Assembly: GCA_047639575.1 (NCBI GenBank)
Contig: JBLIOB010000132.1
Span: 1 to 10,860, forward strand
Origin: JBLIOB01 sp047639575
GTDB lineage: Bacteria > Bacteroidota > Bacteroidia > Flavobacteriales_D > Parvicellaceae
Direction of reading: 5' to 3'
Length of the DNA stretch: 10,860 nucleotides
Shown here: positions 6,775-10,860 of the stretch, piece by piece
Layout of the letters: every line of letters begins with the position of its first letter
Numbering within the stretch: position 1 is the first letter of the stretch
Notes under the pieces: generated by a model
The model's input: the letters and a program-made list of their open reading frames with translations, nothing else
Databases searched by the model: none
What the model was told of the DNA's origin: nothing
Position numbers and translations under genes: made by a program

Positions 6775-9700
6775 TTATTTTCCTCCGCCTGGTTTCGGCT
6801 TCAATGCAGTGGGCGTTTTTGTGGCTGCTGCTTTCTTTTTAGCTGCTGCCGCGGCATCTGCTTTCTTCTTTTCTTCTATCGCTTTTGCCGCATCTGCTTT
6901 CTTTTTTTCTTCTAACGCTTTTGCCGCTGCTGCTTTTTTAGCTGCTTCAGCTTTCTTTGCCGATTCAGCTTTCTTTGCTGCCGCGGCTTTTCTAGCTGCT
7001 TCAGCCTTTCTCTTAGCTTCTTCCGCTCTACGTGCATCTTCGGTTGCCTTTCTAGCAGCTTCTGCTTTTCTAGCTGCATCAGCGCTTCTCTTAGCTTCTT
7101 CCGCTCTACGTGCATCTTCGGTTGCCTTTCTAGCAGCTTCTGCTTTTCTAGCTGCATCAGCGCTTCTCTTAGCTTCTTCTGCTCTTCGTGCATCTTCCGT
7201 AGCTTTTCTAGCCGCATCTGCTTTTCTTTTAGCTTCTTCAGCTCTTCGAGCATCCTCAGTAGCTTTTCTAGCTGCTTCTGCCTTCCTAGCTGCATCGTCA
7301 TTTTTCGCGTCTGCTGCTGCTTTTCTAGCTGCCTCTGCCTTTTTGGCTGCGTCATCGTTTTTTGCGTCAGCTGCTGCTTTTCTAGCTGCTTCCGCATTCC
7401 TAGCTGCTTCCGTAGCCTTTCTTGCTGCTTCAGCTTCCCTTGCTGCTTCCGCTGCTTTTCTAGCTTCCTCAGCTTTCTTTGCCGCCTCTGTTGCTTCAAA
7501 ATTGCTTGGGTTAGTACCACCAGTTCCTACTGATCCTTCACCTCCATTGCCTTCAGCGCCACCATTGTCGTTTTCACCGCCATTACCATTTTCACCGCCA
7601 CCATTTCCATTTCCGTCACCATTGCCGTTTTCACCACCACTGTTTTCACCGCCACCATTTCCGTTTCCATTTCCACCACCATTGCCGTTTCCAACGCCAG
7701 AACTTGTCGTCTCACATGGACTTGCGGGTCTATTACTTCCATTTCCAAAACTCGGAGCACTATTAGATTCAATACATATTTCCCAATGTCCCATTGAACC
7801 AGGATGAGAGCTACTTACATCTACAGTAAGACTTCCAGTAAATAAATAGTACTGTCCGTTTGATACAGAATACGGATTCCCATTTACGATAGCGTCACCG
7901 CCACCAGCAATAGGTTTGAAATAGGCACTTGATGCGCTTCCAGAATATGTAAACCCAGAAGTTAAATCATCCCTGTTGTATGTGCCGCTTGGTGTAACTA
8001 GACAAAATTGCCATTCTGAACTACCAGGGTTGAATCTTGGACCGCATGGTCCTGCTGGTACAACAGGGGCATTGTAAATAACAAGTATAGAACTATTAAC
8101 ACTTCCACAGTCGTTGGTGGCTTCAATTGAAATATCGTTATTTCCAGAAACCATACCGGCCAAACCTATGGTCAATATCCCCGAAACTCCATTAAAAGTA
8201 AAGTTTGAATATTCGGCACCATTTAATGTCAACTGGGCACTTACGGTATGTTGCGTATTAACAGTTATGTTGCCGGTTAAATCAGTAACTGTTGCCGAAG
8301 GAGATCCTAGGCTTATAATAGGATCGTCACAAGGAGCAGTAGTTTCCGTATAGTTTACCGCTAATGTTCCGGAGGCTACACCACATTCATTTTGTGCCGA
8401 GATTTCAAAATTATTTGATCCTGCAACTATTCCAGTCAAGTTAATGACTAACGCCCCGGTCGCATTGTTAAATACAATATTGCTATAGTTAACGCCATTC
8501 AAGGTTGCTACAGCTGATGTTGCATCTTGAGTGTTAACAGTTATACTTCCCGAATTGTCGGTTACTGCTACAGTTGGGTTATCAACGGATACAACTGGAT
8601 CGACACAAGGTGTGGAATAAACGAATGTTGAACTTTTTGCAGTTACGCCACAATCATTTTGAGCTGTTATCTCGAACGGATTTGAACCATTGTTCAATGA
8701 ATTAACAGTTAGAACAACTTGACCTGAGGCGGCATTAAAAGTATAACCACTATAAGTAGACCCATTCAGCTGAACCGCAATTGACGTTGCATCAACTGTC
8801 GAAACGTTAAACGAATAAGGCAGTGAGGGCACGTTATACATATTAGCTGAAACAGATGGGGGCAAGTTAATTACCGGATCTGTACATGGTACAGATGGAG
8901 TGTAGTTAATCGTATAGTCTCCAGCTGTGTCACCACAATTATTTACAGCTTTAATCGTGAAAACATTGGCTCCTGAAGCAAGCGCTGAATAATTTACAAC
9001 AACGTTTCCGGATGTCTGATTATATGTGAAATTCGAATAGCCAGAACCACCCTTCAACACAATAACGCTAGTAGCATTCCCAACATAAGCCGTGAACATT
9101 CCAGTTTCATTTGTAACACTTACACTTGTTCCACTTGCCTCTGCTATAACCAGAGTAGGTTCATCACATGGCACAACTGGTGGGTTGAAATCTATCGTTA
9201 CGTCTGCTCTGGGTCTTCCACAGTCACTATATCCATAAATGTCAAAATCATTATTTCCATGATTTAACCCTGAATAAGTAATTACAAAGTCACCTGTTGT
9301 TTGATTAAAAGTAAAGTTAGTATGAGCGGATCCGTTCATTTTCACAACCATTGAAGTAGCATTATTAGCTTTCCCAGTTATGGTTCCAGCAGCCACATTA
9401 ACAGCTAACAGTGAGTTAAATTGAGCGTCTAAAGTGATAGTTGGTGGGATACATGGAACTTCTTCTTTTTTATATATCAATTCCACCTGATCTGTAGCAC
9501 TTCCGTTAGCATTTGCAACGGTAATTTCTAAGTTATGGCTACCTTCAGTTAAACTCAAAGGAACAGTAACTATTTTTGAAGTTGCGTTAAAAGTGAAGGG
9601 AACTACGTTACCATCATAGTTTGTAGAGATCTCACTTTTAGATCCGACTCGCGCCACTTTTGCAAGAACTACGGTTGAAGGAGTTGGTGATGTGTATGAA

Positions 9701-10860
9701 GTAGCAGATGGTGTTGTAATAACCACGGTTGGGGGTAGTGTAATTCCACCTCCAAGATTTCTAGAATCCATTCTAATTGTTGCTTCATCAGCACCACAAA
9801 GATTTGAAGCTTTTAGAAGTACAACATTCGATCCTGGCTTCAGGACTAAATTTGCGCTAACTTGTTTCGAGGCCGCATCAAATGTGAACGCCACTATTTT
9901 ACCATTTACAGTCAATGAAATTTTCGATTTTACCTTAACTTCCTGAGCATATGCAGCGAAGTTAAAAGTTGCTGAATTGGTTGAAGTAGAATAAGAGTTT
10001 GGTGAAGAAAGAACGATGCTTGGTGAAATGCAAGGAGGCGCTTGCTTCTTGTATATGATCGTTACCGTTTTCTGTACCATTCCGCAGTTATTCACCGCAG
10101 TTAATTCGTAAACGTTTGCTCCTTCAACTGGATTATTAATAAACATTTCGAAAGCGCCAGTGGCAGCATTGAAATTATAACCGGGAGTTGTTACTCCATT
10201 AATTTTAACACTTATACTTTGTGAACCAGTAATTTTACCGACAACTGCAGCTTTTGGGTTAGTTATAACAAAAGGACTGTTCGCTGGTTGCGTTAATGCA
10301 ATCACTGGATTACTGCATGGAGGAGCTTCTTGTGTATAAATAATCGTTTGAGTTTTTGCTGCATTTCCAGCAGTATTCCAAGCTGTAATTTCTAAAATGT
10401 TTGCTCCTACAATCAAAGTTGCATTGTACGAGAAATTACGTGACACTGGATCAAAAGTAAATGCATTTGTAGCTATTCCGTTGAATTTAGCCGCAACGTG
10501 AGACGCATCTATAACATTGATGATTTTTGCATTTATCATCTCCTGCTCAATAATAGTATTGTACGGGTTTGAAATCGGCTTAGTGATGGAAATAATTGGC
10601 GGTAGTAATGTAGCGGGCTTTTTATAAATAACCGTTGTTCCAGCGTTATCTGTTCCTACACTGTTCTTTGCAACGATACTAAAAACGTTAGACCCGTTAA
10701 CCAATCCAGTCGTGATCGACATGATTTTATTTACGATGTTGTAATTAAAATTAGTAGTCTGAACACCGTTAATTTTTAAGGTAATATCACTTTTTCCATT
10801 TACATGTAGAACATTTGCATACACATCAATTGCCGGAACAGACGTATTATGCGGATTGTT
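6775..10860 (-). CDS. Giant repetitive surface/secreted protein, C-terminal part (start beyond right edge)
   Basis: The frame is open from base 10860 to the TAA at 6775-6777, giving 1361 visible residues. A GTG at 10822-10824 could be taken as a start, but 12 in-frame codons upstream of it (NNPHNTSVPAID) continue the same repeat pattern, so the real start lies outside the window. In protein order: ten tandem beta-type repeats of about 92-99 residues (10860-8044), a 115-residue Trp/Cys domain (8043-7699), a Gly/Asn/Glu linker (7698-7489) and a 237-residue Ala/Lys/Arg/Glu helical tail (7488-6778) ending in GGGK. The repeats resemble Ig-like or PKD/cadherin-like adhesin modules, with FTFN, GxN and NxCG signatures, but I cannot assign a named family. 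No type IX C-terminal sorting domain is evident, as the end is basic and helical rather than beta-rich. The role is probably extracellular adhesion or matrix; this is inference from architecture. Confidence 0.88.
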   Translation of the reverse strand, partial: NNPHNTSVPAIDVYANVLHVNGKSDITLKINGVQTTNFNYNIVNKIMSITTGLVNGSNVFSIVAKNSVGTDNAGTTVIYKKPATLLPPIISITKPISNPYNTIIEQEMINAKIINVIDASHVAAKFNGIATNAFTFDPVSRNFSYNATLIVGANILEITAWNTAGNAAKTQTIIYTQEAPPCSNPVIALTQPANSPFVITNPKAAVVGKITGSQSISVKINGVTTPGYNFNAATGAFEMFINNPVEGANVYELTAVNNCGMVQKTVTIIYKKQAPPCISPSIVLSSPNSYSTSTNSATFNFAAYAQEVKVKSKISLTVNGKIVAFTFDAASKQVSANLVLKPGSNVVLLKASNLCGADEATIRMDSRNLGGGITLPPTVVITTPSATSYTSPTPSTVVLAKVARVGSKSEISTNYDGNVVPFTFNATSKIVTVPLSLTEGSHNLEITVANANGSATDQVELIYKKEEVPCIPPTITLDAQFNSLLAVNVAAGTITGKANNATSMVVKMNGSAHTNFTFNQTTGDFVITYSGLNHGNNDFDIYGYSDCGRPRADVTIDFNPPVVPCDEPTLVIAEASGTSVSVTNETGMFTAYVGNATSVIVLKGGSGYSNFTYNQTSGNVVVNYSALASGANVFTIKAVNNCGDTAGDYTINYTPSVPCTDPVINLPPSVSANMYNVPSLPYSFNVSTVDATSIAVQLNGSTYSGYTFNAASGQVVLTVNSLNNGSNPFEITAQNDCGVTAKSSTFVYSTPCVDPVVSVDNPTVAVTDNSGSITVNTQDATSAVATLNGVNYSNIVFNNATGALVINLTGIVAGSNNFEISAQNECGVASGTLAVNYTETTAPCDDPIISLGSPSATVTDLTGNITVNTQHTVSAQLTLNGAEYSNFTFNGVSGILTIGLAGMVSGNNDISIEATNDCGSVNSSILVIYNAPVVPAGPCGPRFNPGSSEWQFCLVTPSGTYNRDDLTSGFTYSGSASSAYFKPIAGGGDAIVNGNPYSVSNGQYYLFTGSLTVDVSSSHPGSMGHWEICIESNSAPSFGNGSNRPASPCETTSSGVGNGNGGGNGNGNGGGENSGGENGNGDGNGNGGGENGNGGENDNGGAEGNGGEGSVGTGGTNPSNFEATEAAKKAEEARKAAEAAREAEAARKATEAARNAEAARKAAADAKNDDAAKKAEAARKAAADAKNDDAARKAEAARKATEDARRAEEAKRKADAARKATEDARRAEEAKRSADAARKAEAARKATEDARRAEEAKRSADAARKAEAARKATEDARRAEEAKRKAEAARKAAAAKKAESAKKAEAAKKAAAAKALEEKKKADAAKAIEEKKKADAAAAAKKKAAATKTPTALKPKPGGGK
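7008..7179 (-). repeat. Perfect 78-bp tandem duplication
   Basis: Bases 7008-7085 and 7086-7163 are identical, and identity at a 78-base offset continues to 7179. The unit encodes 26 residues (TEDARRAEEAKRSADA plus ARKAEAARKA in rotation) and keeps the frame. A diverged partial copy follows from about 7180. Absence of even synonymous changes suggests a recent duplication. Confidence 0.97.
7282..7395 (-). repeat. 57-bp diverged tandem repeat
   Basis: Bases 7339-7395 and 7282-7338 encode two 19-residue units (AEAARKAAADAKNDDAAKK, and the same with one K to R change). By hand alignment the DNA copies differ at about 10 of 57 positions, nearly all synonymous, so this duplication is older than the 78-bp one and the protein has been kept by selection. 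Confidence 0.85.
7489..7698 (-). repeat. Gly/Asn/Glu-rich low-complexity linker
   Basis: About 70 residues made almost only of G, N and E/D in short GNGGG and GGENGNG patterns. The DNA is a matching imperfect simple repeat of CCACCATTTCC and TTTTCACCGCC type units. It is likely a flexible spacer between the folded domain and the helical tail, and a site prone to slippage or recombination. Confidence 0.85.
7699..8043 (-). other. Protein region: distinct Trp/Cys domain after the repeats
   Basis: This 115-residue segment does not follow the repeat pattern. It opens with GPRFNPGSSEWQFCLVTPSG and closes with GHWEICIES, so a W-x-[F/I]-C-[L/I] motif occurs near both ends. Between them is a Ser/Gly/Tyr-rich beta-like stretch (YSGSASSAYF, NGQYYLFTGSLTVDV). 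The two motif cysteines might pair. It could be a carbohydrate- or surface-binding module, but I do not recognise the family. Confidence 0.55.
8044..10860 (-). repeat. Ten tandem beta-type protein repeats of about 92-99 residues
   Basis: Units in protein order are 10860-10600 (cut by the edge), 10599-10315, 10314-10030, 10029-9733, 9732-9451, 9450-9166, 9165-8884, 8883-8605, 8604-8329 and 8328-8044. Each has a start of the form P-x-I/V-x-L/I, a central hydrophobic-x-NG turn, an F-T/N-F/Y-N strand, a G-x-N strand (for example GANVF, GSNNF) and an ending N-x-C-G then I-x-Y. Seven units carry a Cys at the boundary and a second in CG; three lack the second. The last two units (8604-8044) are the most alike, sharing ITVNTQ and LNG-x2-YSN, which points to a later duplication. 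The fold is most likely an Ig-like beta sandwich (inference). Confidence 0.85.

Larger units (their letters stand above)
6778..7488 (-). repeat. Ala/Lys/Arg/Glu helical tail built from tandem repeats
   Basis: The last 237 residues are dominated by A, K, R, E and D in patterns such as AARKAEAARKA and TEDARRAEEAKR, with no Gly or Pro until the final ten or so residues (TPTALKPKPGGGK). Alanines recur every three or four residues with flanking opposite charges four apart. This fits a long coiled coil or a single charged alpha helix, as in the TolA middle domain. The later part turns more lysine-rich (ALEEKKKADAAKAIEEKKK). The DNA contains a 57-bp pair and a 78-bp pair of tandem repeats. Confidence 0.88.

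Noticed and set aside
7282..7488. Tandem repeats considered as a CRISPR array
   Set aside because: Repeats are contiguous without unique spacers, keep the reading frame and encode a regular helical protein.
6912..7520. Second minus-strand frame of 202 codons rich in K, Q, R and L inside the helical tail
   Set aside because: It is a shifted reading of the same repeats (KAE codons read out of frame) with no start context or domain.
7527..7772. Minus-strand 81-codon frame rich in V, M and E
   Set aside because: It is an out-of-frame reading of the Gly/Asn linker and adjacent domain of the giant gene.
6809..7807. Long plus-strand open frame of 332 codons rich in Ala, Phe, Ser and Leu, antisense to the tail of the giant gene
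   Set aside because: It is the reverse complement of Ala/Lys/Glu and Gly/Asn codon repeats, which rarely create stops on the other strand. The minus-strand frame has coherent domain structure and the terminator fits it.
8114..9946. Plus-strand frames at 8114-8353 and 9692-9946
   Set aside because: Both are antisense to well-defined beta repeats and show no coherent protein features.

Overview
The window looks like a chromosomal segment of a Bacteroidota bacterium, most plausibly of the Flavobacteriales/Cytophagales type. The evidence is an AT-rich composition, start codons without clear Shine-Dalgarno sequences, a TAnnTTTG-type -7 promoter element upstream of metG, a periplasmic-TPR hybrid histidine kinase paired with a LytTR regulator, a methionyl-tRNA synthetase with a C-terminal tRNA-binding domain and a KFSTS loop, and a giant repetitive extracellular protein. 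The genus cannot be named from the sequence alone.

Layout. (1) 1-633, minus strand: the N-terminal 211 residues of an SPFH/Band 7 membrane protein that runs off the left edge. (2) 765-2834, plus: metG, divergent from the SPFH gene across a 131-bp spacer. (3) 2986-5703 and 5700-6389, plus: a hybrid sensor kinase (signal peptide, periplasmic TPRs, one membrane segment, HisKA, HATPase, REC, HPt) overlapping by 4 bases a LytTR response regulator. (4) 6487-6702, plus: a 71-residue membrane protein of unknown function. (5) 6718-6757: a near-symmetrical bidirectional terminator between convergent genes. (6) 6775-10860, minus: the C-terminal 1361 residues of a giant surface or secreted protein whose start lies beyond the right edge.

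How the genes work together. The kinase and regulator form one apparent His-Asp-His-Asp phosphorelay: periplasmic TPRs would sense, phosphate would pass from H-box to internal REC to HPt, and then to the LytTR regulator, which binds DNA. The small membrane protein follows on the same strand and might be co-transcribed, but nothing links it functionally. metG and the SPFH gene look like housekeeping or membrane-maintenance neighbours.

The most unusual object is the giant protein. It has ten tandem beta-type repeats of about 92-99 residues, a separate Trp/Cys-containing domain, a Gly/Asn linker, and a 237-residue Ala/Lys/Arg/Glu helical tail built from tandem repeats, including a perfect 78-bp duplication. 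Two cysteines per beta repeat are present or absent together, which predicts an intra-repeat disulfide and an oxidising, extracytoplasmic location. I could not recognise the protein as a named family.
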